Positions 1 to 9,579 are shown, numbered from the stretch's first letter. The stretch is 64,000 nt of DNA from Bacteroidota bacterium (GCA_016721305.1 JADKIH010000003.1:186001-250000), one strand, 5' to 3'. Translations and numbers: made by a program. The notes: a model not told the origin generated them from the letters alone.

Positions 1-423
1 GAATAAACAACACGAGCAGTAATGGCAACGATGGCAGGAATAACGGCCAGATAAAAAGGAATACTCCTTCTCAAAAAAATTGCGTGTCAGCAGAAGTGAA
101 AATGCAAGCATAAGCAAAAAAGTAAAAACACCTTGTCCGTAAGGAAGCAACAACAAATTGCGACCGAGAAATGTAGTCGCCACTATCGGAAAAGGGTTTT
201 TCTTATTCGTACTGATTTCATTCTTCACAAAATCAATCACTCCGCTTTGCTCTATCGTTTGATGCGCATTTGCATATTTCAGCATTTGCGGACCCGGATC
301 GGGACCATATGGATTCACTGCATAAAACGATGATAAAATTTGAGCCGAAAGAACGAAAATAAAGGTCTGGACAATAATCAATAACAGTAACGATTTGATT
401 TGATCAGCCCAACGAATTTGCAT
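1..423 (-). CDS. Membrane protein, N-terminal part, cut by window edge, frameshifted
   Basis: The gene reads leftward from an ATG at 423 and runs off the window. The N-terminus begins MQIRWADQIKSLLLLIIVQ and holds one hydrophobic helix (about residues 10-30), then a soluble stretch of about 60 residues, then a second hydrophobic stretch. An A-run at 73-79 (T-run on the coding strand) breaks the frame. Adding one T restores a hydrophobic continuation (LRRSIPFYLAVIPAIVAI), which supports a sequencing indel. I do not recognise the family. It is an inner-membrane protein by composition only. Confidence 0.5.
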   Translation of the reverse strand, partial: MQIRWADQIKSLLLLIIVQTFIFVLSAQILSSFYAVNPYGPDPGPQMLKYANAHQTIEQSGVIDFVKNEISTNKKNPFPIVATTFLGRNLLLLPYGQGVFTFLLMLAFSLLLTRNFFEKEYSFLSGRYSCHRCHYCSCCLF

Positions 424-756
424 AGTAAATTTAGTTTAGATAAAAGCAACTTCTGTAAAGTACGATTCGGCCAAAACTTGAGATCTGAATAGTAAACTCT
501 TTGTTGAAATGTCTCGCTGAAGTCGTACAGTATCTCTTGCGACCAATACCGCTCTAAAATTAAAATACGAACGAGAGAGTTTTAACCACCTAGGCGAATT
601 AAAACTGAATATTTCGTACGTTAAAATCAGATTGGTAATGAGCCGATAGATATCTACAATCGGCTAAAGATAATAATTATAGTATTCCTGAAAGAGTAAA
701 TATCGAGAAATTGGCACATGCTTCCATGCACGGGCCGAAGAAGAATACTATTGATC
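424..756. other. Intergenic stretch without a recognisable gene
   Basis: This AT-rich stretch of about 330 bases holds no convincing ORF in any frame. The only structure seen is a 7-bp inverted repeat, AGCCGAT at 641-647 and ATCGGCT at 659-665, with an 11-nt loop. There is no clear T-tract, so it is a weak terminator candidate for the leftward gene ending at 757. Confidence 0.4.
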
Positions 757-2619
757 TTACTGAGCAACTAATACCGGAAACTGAATAGCATGAAGAGACG
801 CTTCGGCTTCAAGCAAATCTGTCTTCACTTTTTCAAGGAAAGAAGAAGCCTCGATTTTCATATTAGGAACGATTGACCTATAATATTCAATTCCCTTTTT
901 AAGATTTTCAAGGAATCCGTTGTACTGCTTCTCTTGTTTCGCCGTCCACGTATCGAAGTTCTTCTCGATTTGCTTTTTGAGATAATCAACATACAAATGC
1001 AATTCATTCACAAAAACGTGCGGTCGAGGAACGGAGTTCAGAATATTTTTGCGGCCATAAATATGTGAAGTCATATCGTCGAGAGAGAAAATGCCGGAGA
1101 AGAATGCGAGATTCGGTCCCGGACAAATGGTTACAGCTTTCAAATGATGCGGTGGCGGTAAATGATTTTTCAAAAACACCGGTGAGCTTAATCCAACGCA
1201 AAGACAATCTTTTTCCTCTATAGCTGCAATCGCCATTTTCTCTGCGTTCGGTGATAAGTTTTTCTCCTTGATCTGCTTTATTTTCAAATCCTGATATTGG
1301 CGGGATGCCGTACAAATCGGAAGTGTTGTAAATTCTGTATCGGAAGCAAGAAATTCCTTATAACACGGACTTCCCGGACGACCTTTTTCAATACGGTGTT
1401 TACGTTGTACTTCGGCCGAACTTTTTCGGAAATTGTTGAATGGAATTCCGAGTGGTGATGCATCGCTGAGATAATAATCTTCGCGCTTCGCGGTTGCCAA
1501 TAAATTTAGCGTCTCTTCGTCGACGTTGGTGACTTCCGGCACTAAAAGGAACGGACTTCCCCAACCTGTTCCGTCGAGATTATAATATTCGCGTAAGAAT
1601 TTATCTTCCGATGCCGTACCAATTCCACCTTGCACGGTGATTTTCAGTTCCGGTTTTTTTGTAAAGCCTTTTAACCCTTTTGCGATCAACGCGGCATTGC
1701 TCATGGCAAATAATTCGTCGTACAATTCATCGCGTCGCAGTTTAAACTCTTCGAGAATTGGTCCGAGCAATAAACCATCGGTTGCAAATGCATGACCTCC
1801 GCAATTTAAACCCGATTCAATTCGGAATTCCGAAATCCACAAACCTTTCTTCGCTAAAAATTTTCCCTGAATGATGGCAGAACGATAATCACTAACTTTT
1901 AGAATAATTTTCTTTTTCAAAAAATCATTTTCATCCGGCAAAAAGTCTTTGAACGTTTCGCAATAGCTGTACAGTCGCGGATTTAATCCTGCCGAGAAAA
2001 CAATCGACGATGAAACATCACTCAGCGCATAACCACGAAGTGCGGCCATTGCATCACAATACTCGACCGGCAATTCGTCGCCGGCATCGGTATAATTCGT
2101 ACGATCGAGCTTCGTCATGATGTTGATGTCAATCGATCCTGCCACCATCTTACTTCGAAGTTCGTCCTGCAATTTTTTCTTTTCACTTCCCTCCGCCGAA
2201 AGCATTTGATCGTACATTATTCGAAGCGGCGAATCATTCGGCAGCAATTCGAAGTAACGAACGATGTCTTGTCCCTTTTGAAACGGCTCCTTACGGATTT
2301 CATCCATCTGACGATTCACAATCATATTCATCAGATTCAGATAGCCGGTAATTCTCCGTGCACGATAGTCGTCGTCGTTATCGCTGATCGCTTCGTACTT
2401 CACACCTTCGACTAACGAATAATACTCCCGCATCTGTTCCACCAGGTGGTCTTCGATAATCGAGACCACGCTATTAATGCCAAAGCGTGCAACTTTTATG
2501 GGAGTGTCGATTGTATATGCCAGTCCGAGAACGGGAATATGGAAAGTGTGGGCCAGAGGAGTCGTCATTTTGTATGCAAATGTTTTCTCAAGGTCGGGCA
2601 TTTGCGGGGGATTAATCAT
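757..2619 (-). CDS. Conserved Bacteroidota protein of unknown function (620 aa)
   Basis: The 620-aa ORF is intact and has no signal peptide or membrane segment, so it is probably cytoplasmic. It resembles a long conserved family I associate with Bacteroidota. Glycine-rich segments such as GLNCGGHAFATDG (about residue 270) and ITVQGGIGTA (about 325) recall phosphate- or flavin-binding loops of TIM-barrel enzymes of the nitronate monooxygenase type. That link is inference from motif appearance only. There are several cysteines in the C-terminal third (CLCVG). Other starts are possible, but ATG 2619 gives a plausible N-terminus. It is transcribed divergently from the ABC operon, with a palindrome in the shared upstream region. 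Confidence 0.6.
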   Translation of the reverse strand: MINPPQMPDLEKTFAYKMTTPLAHTFHIPVLGLAYTIDTPIKVARFGINSVVSIIEDHLVEQMREYYSLVEGVKYEAISDNDDDYRARRITGYLNLMNMIVNRQMDEIRKEPFQKGQDIVRYFELLPNDSPLRIMYDQMLSAEGSEKKKLQDELRSKMVAGSIDINIMTKLDRTNYTDAGDELPVEYCDAMAALRGYALSDVSSSIVFSAGLNPRLYSYCETFKDFLPDENDFLKKKIILKVSDYRSAIIQGKFLAKKGLWISEFRIESGLNCGGHAFATDGLLLGPILEEFKLRRDELYDELFAMSNAALIAKGLKGFTKKPELKITVQGGIGTASEDKFLREYYNLDGTGWGSPFLLVPEVTNVDEETLNLLATAKREDYYLSDASPLGIPFNNFRKSSAEVQRKHRIEKGRPGSPCYKEFLASDTEFTTLPICTASRQYQDLKIKQIKEKNLSPNAEKMAIAAIEEKDCLCVGLSSPVFLKNHLPPPHHLKAVTICPGPNLAFFSGIFSLDDMTSHIYGRKNILNSVPRPHVFVNELHLYVDYLKKQIEKNFDTWTAKQEKQYNGFLENLKKGIEYYRSIVPNMKIEASSFLEKVKTDLLEAEASLHAIQFPVLVAQ

Positions 2620-2685
2620 GATTCAGGTCATGCGGAGAGGTGACTTTGGCGTTTTTATGGAAATAAGCGCGCTTTAGCACGAAAA

Positions 2686-2728
2686 TCTTAGTGTCTTAGT
2701 GTTAAAAATAAACACTAAGACACTAAGA
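2686..2728. repeat. CTTAGTG-family palindrome, copy 1
   Basis: This is a perfect inverted repeat with arms of about 18 bp built from iterated CTTAGTGT, and a 7-nt A-rich loop. It lies between divergent genes, so it cannot simply be a 3' terminator. The same family recurs at 5231-5288, 27186-27247 and, as a half element, at 38395-38413. Confidence 0.85.
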
Positions 2729-2736
2729 AAAGTAGG

Positions 2737-2745
2737 TAAATTTGT
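2737..2745 (+). promoter_or_regulatory. Bacteroidota -7 box (TAAATTTGT) for the ABC operon
   Basis: The site matches the phylum consensus TAnnTTTGY and lies 47 nt before the ATG of the ABC ATPase, just right of the CTTAGTG palindrome. I see no clear -33 TTTG. Confidence 0.45.
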
Positions 2746-2792
2746 AGAACAGAAAACAAAACAGCCCGACAGTCGTTATTTACTGCATCAGT

Positions 2793-3704
2793 ATGAGTGA
2801 CAAAATAATTGAAGTAAAAAACCTCTCCAAGAGCTTCGGCGACTTTGAGGCTGTGAAAGACGTAAGTTTCACCGTTTACAAAGGCGATGTTTTCGGATTT
2901 TTAGGTCCGAATGGTGCCGGGAAGAGTACAACGATTCGTTGCATGCTCTCTCTCATCAAAGCCGATCGCGGAACCATCAATATTTTCGGGCAGTCTTTAC
3001 ATGAACATCGCCACGACATTTTAGCGAGAACGGGAAGCATTATCGAGAAGCCCGATTTTTACAAATATCTTTCTGCACTCACCAATCTCGAAATTTTCTC
3101 ACGCATTTCCGGCAAGCCTTCTACGAAAAAGGAAATTTATGCCATGCTCGACTTCGTTGGTCTGTCAGGCCGGGAGAAAGATAAAGTCGGTGGATTTTCT
3201 CACGGAATGAAACAACGTCTCGGCATTGCTCAAACGCTTTTGCATAATCCCGATCTCATTATTCTCGACGAGCCGACAACAGGATTGGATCCGCAAGGCA
3301 TTATCGATATCCGAAATCTGATCTTACAATTGCGAAGCGAAAAGAACAAAACTGTTTTATTGTCGTCGCACAATTTATCGGAGATCGAAATCATTTCGAA
3401 CCGAATGGTGATTATCAACAAAGGTCGCTCTATTGTCGAAGGATCGGTATCCGAATTACTCAATAGCGAAGAGCTGATTGTGACGCTTGAAGTCGACAAT
3501 GCCATCTCTGCTCAGAATATTACCACTAAACATTTCCCAAAGGCGCAAATTGCATCGACCGAAGGTCAAGTATTACATTTGACGATCAGCAAAACCGATG
3601 TAGCGAATTTGAATAAAACGCTTATTGAAAATGGCGTATCAGTTTCATCGATTGAGTCGAAACGAAAGCTTGAAGACTATTTCATCAAAATAATTAATAA
3701 CTGA
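2793..3704 (+). CDS. ABC transporter ATP-binding protein
   Basis: This is the ATPase subunit of an ABC-2 type exporter and should act on the cytoplasmic face of the inner membrane. In order it has Walker A GPNGAGKST (residues 38-46), the signature FSHGMKQR (about 135-142), Walker B LIILDEP (155-161) and the H-loop histidine in SSHNLSE (193). The length of 303 aa, with a C-terminal extension of about 90 residues after the ATPase core, is typical of the CcmA/NatA-like family. The stop overlaps the permease ATG by one base (TGATG at 3702-3706), so the two are surely co-translated. The substrate cannot be read from the sequence. Confidence 0.93.
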   Translation: MSDKIIEVKNLSKSFGDFEAVKDVSFTVYKGDVFGFLGPNGAGKSTTIRCMLSLIKADRGTINIFGQSLHEHRHDILARTGSIIEKPDFYKYLSALTNLEIFSRISGKPSTKKEIYAMLDFVGLSGREKDKVGGFSHGMKQRLGIAQTLLHNPDLIILDEPTTGLDPQGIIDIRNLILQLRSEKNKTVLLSSHNLSEIEIISNRMVIINKGRSIVEGSVSELLNSEELIVTLEVDNAISAQNITTKHFPKAQIASTEGQVLHLTISKTDVANLNKTLIENGVSVSSIESKRKLEDYFIKIINN

Positions 3705-4546
3705 TGTTTTTAAAAAGTACGTATAACGAATTCGTAAAAATTGCAGCGAAGCCCAGAAGTTATCTTGGCTTGCTCGTGATTACCATACTTGTCGGCGTTA
3801 TTTTATTTGCATTGAAAGTCGATGGAATGTCGTTCATTTCCTTCGTCACATCTTCCTTTGAGCAAACCCTCACATTTGAAGGAAATATTCTGAATGGCAA
3901 TTTGATTGCCTTCATTGTTTTGCAAATGCTCATCATTCATATTCCGTTGCTTGTTGCTTTAGTAACGGGAGATTTAATTTCGGGCGAAGCGGCAACGGGC
4001 ACCATTCGGATGCTTTTAACAAAACCAATTTCACGAACGAATTTATTGCTCTCGAAATTCATGGCCGGTGCGGTGTATACGATGTGCATCATCATATGGC
4101 TCGGAATTATGGCCGTTGTTGTCGGGAAATTGCTCTTCGGATCGGGTGATTTACTCGTATTGAACAGCGATGGATTGGTTATTCTCCAGCAAGACGATGT
4201 TAACTGGCGATACCTGGGCGGTTTTGCTGTTGCATTTCTCGCTTTATTAACTGTGAGTTTATTGTCGATCTGCCTTTCTGTTTTTTCCGAAAATTCAATC
4301 GGGCCAATTGTTACGACAATGGCGATCATCATTCTCTTCACCATCATCGGAACGCTGGATGTGAAAATCTTCGACAATGTGAGACCGTTTTTGTTCACGA
4401 CACATATGATTAGTTGGCGAAGTTTCTTCGAAGATCCATTGCCGATGAAAGAAATCTGGAAATCGATTATCGTTTTGCTCGTTCATAACGTAGCCTTTAT
4501 CAGCATTGCCATTTACGCATTCAACAAAAAAGATATTACCTCATGA
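3704..4546 (+). CDS. ABC-2 type transporter permease
   Basis: This 280-aa membrane partner of the preceding ATPase has about six hydrophobic segments. The segment SGEAATGTIRMLLTKPISR (about residues 90-108) is the cytoplasmic loop typical of NosY/NatB-like ABC-2 permeases, which contacts the ATPase. It is co-translated on both sides: one base overlaps the ATPase gene, and four bases (ATGA, 4543-4546) overlap the LolA-like gene. The exported substrate is unknown. Confidence 0.88.
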   Translation: MFLKSTYNEFVKIAAKPRSYLGLLVITILVGVILFALKVDGMSFISFVTSSFEQTLTFEGNILNGNLIAFIVLQMLIIHIPLLVALVTGDLISGEAATGTIRMLLTKPISRTNLLLSKFMAGAVYTMCIIIWLGIMAVVVGKLLFGSGDLLVLNSDGLVILQQDDVNWRYLGGFAVAFLALLTVSLLSICLSVFSENSIGPIVTTMAIIILFTIIGTLDVKIFDNVRPFLFTTHMISWRSFFEDPLPMKEIWKSIIVLLVHNVAFISIAIYAFNKKDITS

Positions 4547-5229
4547 AGTTTGCTTTTCGAATTTTGTTGCTTCTCCTCTTGCCTACTCTTTCGCCGGCTC
4601 AAGATGCCATGCAAACCATTAATGAGTTAACGGCGAAGATGAATCTCATCAACGACTATTCGGTGAATGCCGTTATTCGCTCCGACATTCCATTTATCAA
4701 AATTCTTCCTGTAAAAGCAACAATCTATTTTAAGCAAAAAGACAAGTTCCGAATTAAATCGAAGAGCATTGCCATTTTACCGAAGCAAGGGTTCACAGAT
4801 TTGTCGACGCTGCTCAACAAAAAAGGAAGTTACACAGCCGTTGCCAATGGAAGCGAAATGTATTCGAATACGAATGCGGCCATGGTTATTATCCTTCCCG
4901 TATCCGACACGTCTGATCTGACAATGGCCAGATTGTGGATCGACACCGAGAATGACATTATTTTAAAATCGCAAATCACCACAAGAAGCAGCGGAACGAT
5001 TATGATTGAATACACATACGGAGCACAAAAGCAAATCGGCTTACCTGACAATGTTGTCATCACCGTTGATGTAAAAAAGTTTAAAATTCCGAAAGGCGTT
5101 GCCACCGACATAAACCGCAACTCGGAAACCGACGAGAAGAAGCCTCCGGGAAAAACAGGAAAAGTTTTTATAAAATTTACGGATTACGTGATTAACAAAG
5201 GCATCAGCGATGACATTTTCACCAAGTAG
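4543..5229 (+). CDS. LolA-like periplasmic/outer-membrane lipoprotein-sorting protein
   Basis: A signal peptide (residues 1 to about 19, ending LSPAQ) is followed by a beta-rich domain. The pattern of a leading helix, INELTAKMNLINDYSVNAVIRS, then alternating strands such as ATIYFKQKDKFRIKSKS resembles LolA/LolB-fold proteins that bind lipid or acyl chains in the periplasm. Placement as the third gene of an ABC exporter operon with a 4-base overlap suggests a carrier or accessory for the exported molecule. That role is inference. The gene ends just before a strong palindrome at 5231-5288. Confidence 0.65.
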   Translation: MKFAFRILLLLLLPTLSPAQDAMQTINELTAKMNLINDYSVNAVIRSDIPFIKILPVKATIYFKQKDKFRIKSKSIAILPKQGFTDLSTLLNKKGSYTAVANGSEMYSNTNAAMVIILPVSDTSDLTMARLWIDTENDIILKSQITTRSSGTIMIEYTYGAQKQIGLPDNVVITVDVKKFKIPKGVATDINRNSETDEKKPPGKTGKVFIKFTDYVINKGISDDIFTK

Positions 5230-5230
5230 T

Positions 5231-5288
5231 CTTAGTGTCTTAGTGTCTTAGTGGTAAAAAATAACCACTAAGACACTAAGACACTAAG
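5231..5288. repeat. CTTAGTG-family palindrome, copy 2
   Basis: This is a perfect 25-bp inverted repeat (5231-5255 against 5264-5288) with an 8-nt A-rich loop. The arms consist of three iterations of CTTAGTG. It begins 2 nt after the stop of the LolA-like gene and could end transcription of the ABC operon. Confidence 0.92.
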
Positions 5289-5334
5289 GAAAGAATAATA
5301 ACTTAGTATTTGAATTTACTAAGTCGCTTATCAA

Positions 5335-5778
5335 ATGATGCAGAACGTCTCTTTCAAATCCTTCGAAGAATTTCTAGACTTTCTTCCGGAAGACGAATTG
5401 AAAGTCACCGAATTTTTAAGGAAGATTGTTTTTGAATGCATTCCCGATGCAACGGAGAAATTGGCATACAACGTTCCTTATTATAAGCGTCACAAGAATA
5501 TTTGCTTTATCTGGCCGGCTTCTATTTTATGGGGGAAGAAGAAAACCTACAGCGGTGTTCGATTTGGATTTGTTTCCGGCCATCTCCTGCCTGACGAGCC
5601 GGGCTTTTTGGAAAAAGGCGATAGAAAGTTTGTTTACTGGAAAGATTTTGGAAATTTGAAGGAAATCAATGTTGAGCTCTTAAAAGCTTATATTTATGAG
5701 GCGGTATTAGTGGATCAAAAATTGGCTAAAAAGTCGTTAAAGAAGCCCAAGAAATCGCCCGTTAAAAGAAAAGAATAA
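5335..5778 (+). CDS. DUF1801 domain protein
   Basis: The 147-aa protein matches the DUF1801/YdhG-like pattern: FLPEDELKVTEFLRKIVFECIPDATEKLAYNVPYY near the N-terminus, then short strands with aromatic and hydrophobic residues (CFIWPASILWGK, VRFGFVSGHLL). The function of this family is poorly defined; some members are described as iron-chaperone-like. The C-terminus is a lysine-rich tail (KKSLKKPKKSP). It is probably a single-gene unit after the CTTAGTG palindrome. Confidence 0.75.
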   Translation: MMQNVSFKSFEEFLDFLPEDELKVTEFLRKIVFECIPDATEKLAYNVPYYKRHKNICFIWPASILWGKKKTYSGVRFGFVSGHLLPDEPGFLEKGDRKFVYWKDFGNLKEINVELLKAYIYEAVLVDQKLAKKSLKKPKKSPVKRKE

Positions 5779-5865
5779 TTTTGTTAGCTTGTCCGGATTT
5801 GAAATGCCTGTTCGTCATTGAGGTGTAATCCAACAAATTTTATACAATCTAAAAATCCAGACACA

Positions 5866-6234
5866 ATGACAAAAGACGCAAATGCAATCAACTGGTTTGA
5901 AATTTCCGTAGCCGACATCAAGCGCGCAAAAACATTTTACGAAACTGTTTTCGGAATTCAAATGCAGCAAAACAACAGGGAGAATGGGGCCATTTCCTTC
6001 CGACATGGGTAACGGAAAAGTTTCCGAGGGTTAGTACAAGGACCGATGCGCCGAGCACCGATGGAGTAAAATATATCTCAACGGCAACCCTGATTTAGTA
6101 CAGCTTTAGCAAAAGTTGAAAAAGCAGGAGGAAAAATCACGATGCCAAAAACAAAGATCACGGATGAAATTGGCTACATGGCTTTTTTCGTCGACAGCGA
6201 AGGAAATGGAATGGCTATGCACTCGCAGCACTAA
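5866..6234 (+). pseudogene. VOC (glyoxalase/bleomycin-resistance) protein, several frameshifts
   Basis: The N-terminus INWFEISVADIKRAKTFYETVFG and the C-terminus EIGYMAFFVDSEGNGMAMHS are typical of small VOC-fold proteins of about 120 aa. In between, the frame must shift at least three or four times (about 5990-6110) to recover VSGG-LVQGP, STDGVK, YLNGNPDL and LAKVEKAGGKITMPKTK. The overall length is 369 nt, exactly 123 codons, so indels cancel. This is either a decaying gene or a locally poor consensus. It stands upstream of YciI and an ECF42-type sigma factor, a known gene association. Confidence 0.75.
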
Positions 6235-6305
6235 GCTTAAGAAAAGCAGGTATCGAATGTTCTGTTCTGAATGACTATGAATTTTAAACGATCAAAACGA
6301 AAACT

Positions 6306-6653
6306 ATGAAAGAATACATGTTCCTTTTCCGTGGCGGCGACAGTGTCACGATGAAACAATCACCTGAAAAATGGCAGGCACACATGCAGCGTTGGGGCGC
6401 ATGGATGGGCGCATTGGCAAACGAAGGAAAATTTGTCGGAGCTCAGCCGTTAAGCAGAGAAGGAAAACACGTTATCGGAACGAAGAAAGCAGTAACCGAT
6501 GGGCCATTTATAGAAGGTAAAGAAGTGATCGGCGGATACATGATTTGCAAAGCATCTTCCTTCGAAGAAGCTATGGAAATTTCAAAAGGCTGTCCGATTT
6601 TGGAATTCGAAACCGGTGTGGTTGAAGTTCGCGAGATTACTGAAATGGCTTAA
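6306..6653 (+). CDS. YciI/DGPF-domain protein
   Basis: The 115-aa protein has the DGPF signature (VTDGPFIEGKEVIGGY, about residues 67-82) and the usual N-terminal MKEYMFLFRG strand. Its length is normal for the family. DGPF proteins are typically encoded next to ECF42 sigma factors, and this one directly precedes such a gene. The exact biochemical role is unknown. The fold is a ferredoxin-like dimer related to YciI. Confidence 0.9.
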   Translation: MKEYMFLFRGGDSVTMKQSPEKWQAHMQRWGAWMGALANEGKFVGAQPLSREGKHVIGTKKAVTDGPFIEGKEVIGGYMICKASSFEEAMEISKGCPILEFETGVVEVREITEMA

Positions 6654-6666
6654 AGGTTATTTCAAC

Positions 6667-7941
6667 TTGACCACAAATTACAATATCGACAAACTTACAG
6701 ACCATCTTTTCCGGCGAGAATCGGAAAGATGGTTTCTGTTTTGACGAAAATCTTCGGGATCGAAAATTTAGAAACAGCGGAAGATGTAGTTCAACAAACT
6801 TTTATCGATGCCATTCAATTATGGAAGTACAAGGAATTCCTGACAATCCCTCCGCGTGGCTTTTCAGAGTGGCAAAGAACAAAGCCATCGATGTTATTCG
6901 AAGAAATAAATTTTCCATACAATTTGATTTTACAGAGGGTGAACGTCGACTTCTCACATCCGGCTATACGATGAGCGGAACAATGGATACGTTGTGGAAA
7001 GAAGAATTGATCGATGATGACATGTTACGTATGATGTTTGCTTGTTGCCGCCCGGAAATTTCAGCTGAAGGACAAATAACACTTATTCTGAAAACACTTT
7101 GCGGATTCAGCACGGCAGAAATCGCTAAAGCTTTTTTGACATCAGAAGAAAACGTTACAAAACGACTATATCGAACGAAAGAATTTTTCAGAGAAAATAA
7201 AACGAAGCTGGAAATTCCTTCTGTCGATGAATTGAAAAGCAGAACAAATGTTGTATTGAATTCAATCTATCTTTTATTCAACGAAGGTTACAATTCAACC
7301 GATGCCGATCAACTGATTCGCGAAGATCTGATAGATGAAGCAATGTTGCTGTGCAAACTCCTCACCGAAAACAAGCATACACAATTATCGGAAGTTTTTG
7401 CTCTCATGGCCTTGATGTGTTTTCATTCGGCACGCAGCAGCAGTCGATTAACAACTGAAGGAGAGATCATCCTCCTACCCTATCAGGATCGTAGCAAATG
7501 GAATATGGAATTGGTAAATCGCGGAAATGAGTATATGAACAAAGCTGCTTTCGGAAAAGAAATCAGTACGTATCATCTCGAAGCGGCGATTTCGTATGAA
7601 CATTGTATTGCTCCCGATTTCAGTCAAACAAATTGGCCGCAGATTTTGAAATTGTACGAATGGCTTTGTGCACTTTCTTCTTCGCCGGTTTCGGAATTGA
7701 ATAAAATCGTAGCAATACTCCACGTACACGGGCCAGAAATAGCGCTTTCAATGTTGAATAACATGGCCGAGAAGAAGAAGCTGGAAAAATACTATCTCTA
7801 TCACAGCTTGCTGGGTGAAATTTATTCGCAACTCACCGAATATGCCAAGGCTCAAAGCGCCTACGAAGAAGCCATCCACCTTACCCGTTCCGAAACGGAG
7901 AAAAAATGCTGAAAAGTAAAATTGCAGCCCTGCTGAATTAA
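6667..7941 (+). CDS. ECF42-type RNA polymerase sigma factor (DUF6596 C-terminal domain), three frameshifts
   Basis: The reading frame is rebuilt from a TTG at 6667 (start uncertain). Sigma region 2 is visible as VVQQTFIDAIQLW and IPDNPSAWLFRVAKNKAIDVIRRN. Region 4 is TLCGFSTAEIAKAFLTSEENVTKRLYRTKEFF. A long C-terminal helical domain follows (SIYLLFNEGYNSTDADQLIREDLIDEAM), which is the hallmark of ECF42/DUF6596 sigma factors. Three single-base deletions are needed: near 6719, near 6833 and in the A-run near 7903. The last restores a C-terminal LLKSKIAALLN and a stop at 7941. The total of 1275 nt is divisible by three after all corrections. It is coupled in context to the YciI gene. Confidence 0.85.
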
Positions 7942-7953
7942 ACTATTGGTCGA

Positions 7954-7962
7954 TACCTTTGT
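7954..7962 (+). promoter_or_regulatory. Candidate -7 box (TACCTTTGT)
   Basis: The site matches TAnnTTTGY and lies 21 nt upstream of the ATG of the BNR-repeat protein. I see no -33 element at the expected spacing. Confidence 0.4.
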
Positions 7963-7983
7963 CAGAGTCGACACACTCTGCTC

Positions 7984-9579
7984 ATGAAGAAAATTCATTC
8001 CCTCCTGTTTACATTCGCCTTACTCACTGCTGCAGTTTTTTCACAACCTGCAAATACCAATCTTTCCAACACCCAGCTCTTCGGTGGCGAACCTTATCTG
8101 GCCGTCAATCCGACGAATCCGCAGAATATCGTCGTAGCGTGGATGGCGCTTGATGTTTCGACTTCTTTTCGTGTGTCGATTAAATCGAAGTCGAGCTTTG
8201 ACGGAGGAAATACGTGGAATACATCATTTGTTCAACCGCACTTTGGTCCGGCCTGGCATTCGGCTGACGTGTCGATGCAATTTCGGAACGACGGCACGCT
8301 CTTTCTTTGTTACATCGATTACCACGAGAACCCCGACAGTGGCGGCGTGTATGTAACACAATCTGCCGACGGAGGAATCAGCTGGACAAGTCCTGTGCAG
8401 GCGTGGAATGTGAATACAGAAGATCCTTCGAAATTACCATTGGACCGCCCGTGGCTAGTACTCGATAATTCCAACACAGCAAATGCCGGAATGCTTTACA
8501 TGACAACAAAACCTGCTCCGTGGATTGCGCCTCCGAATCGTGCTTACTTCAAATCATCTTCCGACAGCGGACTAACCTGGAGTCCGTATCGCTTTGTTGA
8601 TACGACAGGCTATCTCATCGGAAATTTAATTGCAGCACCAATGGCCGCGCCCGCAGTAACAGCCAACGGAGCAATTTGTGTGGCGTATCCGAGTTATGTC
8701 GCGAGCCAATCAATTTATGCGAAAATGTTATTCGGTAAATCGTACAATCGCGGCGCAAGCTTTCAGTACAACGATTTATTGGTAAGTCCCGCTTCGGTGA
8801 CTGATACATTGTACAAACTCGGTTACCATCTTTGCACGAATCCTTCGAATGCGAATCAATTGTGTTTCCTAGGCATTCAACAACCCGGAACCGATCCCGA
8901 TGTTTACGTGTACACTTCGAACGATGGCGGTCTCACGTGGACAACAGGCACGCGAGTGAACGATGACCCCATTAACAACGGCGTCGCGCAAGACATGCCA
9001 TGGGCCGGATACGATTTGAACAATAAGCTAGTAGTTACGTGGCGCGATCGCCGCAACAGCAGCGGCACAGGTTTTTATCAGTCGAGCGATACTTACTGCG
9101 CTGTCTCCGATAATAACGGACTCAGCTTTCATCCAAACATTTTACTGAGCGATGTTACGGCACCATTCGATTCCATTCTCGAAGACAACGGCAATGATTT
9201 TCTTTCCTGCGAATTGCACAACGATACGATCTACGCAGCCTGGGGAGATGTACGCAGTGGGAATCTGAATATTTACTTTACAAAAGTCTCTGACTCCACC
9301 GGAACGGGCAGTGGAATTGTTTCGCTAAACGACGATGATTTATTTAGCGTTTACCCAAATCCCGTTTCAGACAAAGTATATCTCGATTATCACTATGTAT
9401 CATCAAAAACTGTTGAGATTCGTTTATACAATCAATCAGGTCAACTTGTACTTTCAAAACAACTTTCGGTTGACGATTTAAAAAACGGAATTGATGTGAG
9501 TGGTTTGGCGAGAGGAGTTTATTATTTGCATTTGAGGGATGGAGAGAAAGAATGTGTAAGGGTGGTGACTAGGAATTAG
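7984..9579 (+). CDS. Secreted BNR/sialidase-fold repeat protein with T9SS sorting domain
   Basis: A signal peptide (residues 1 to about 20) leads into a beta-propeller-type region with Asp-box motifs S-x-D-x-G-x-T-W at about 71-78 (SFDGGNTW), 127-134, 192-199 and 312-319. Degenerate copies are seen in between and near 380. The tail from about residue 455 (FSVYPNPVSDKVYLDY, ending VYYLHLRDGEKECVRVVTRN) is a T9SS type A sorting domain, so export across the outer membrane is expected. I cannot see a complete sialidase catalytic set (no clear arginine triad), so a plain exo-sialidase call would be unsafe. Confidence 0.85.
   Translation: MKKIHSLLFTFALLTAAVFSQPANTNLSNTQLFGGEPYLAVNPTNPQNIVVAWMALDVSTSFRVSIKSKSSFDGGNTWNTSFVQPHFGPAWHSADVSMQFRNDGTLFLCYIDYHENPDSGGVYVTQSADGGISWTSPVQAWNVNTEDPSKLPLDRPWLVLDNSNTANAGMLYMTTKPAPWIAPPNRAYFKSSSDSGLTWSPYRFVDTTGYLIGNLIAAPMAAPAVTANGAICVAYPSYVASQSIYAKMLFGKSYNRGASFQYNDLLVSPASVTDTLYKLGYHLCTNPSNANQLCFLGIQQPGTDPDVYVYTSNDGGLTWTTGTRVNDDPINNGVAQDMPWAGYDLNNKLVVTWRDRRNSSGTGFYQSSDTYCAVSDNNGLSFHPNILLSDVTAPFDSILEDNGNDFLSCELHNDTIYAAWGDVRSGNLNIYFTKVSDSTGTGSGIVSLNDDDLFSVYPNPVSDKVYLDYHYVSSKTVEIRLYNQSGQLVLSKQLSVDDLKNGIDVSGLARGVYYLHLRDGEKECVRVVTRN

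Noticed and set aside
7984..9579. Functional exo-sialidase
   Set aside because: Asp-boxes are present but the arginine triad and other catalytic residues are not evident. Asp-boxes occur in many non-sialidase proteins.
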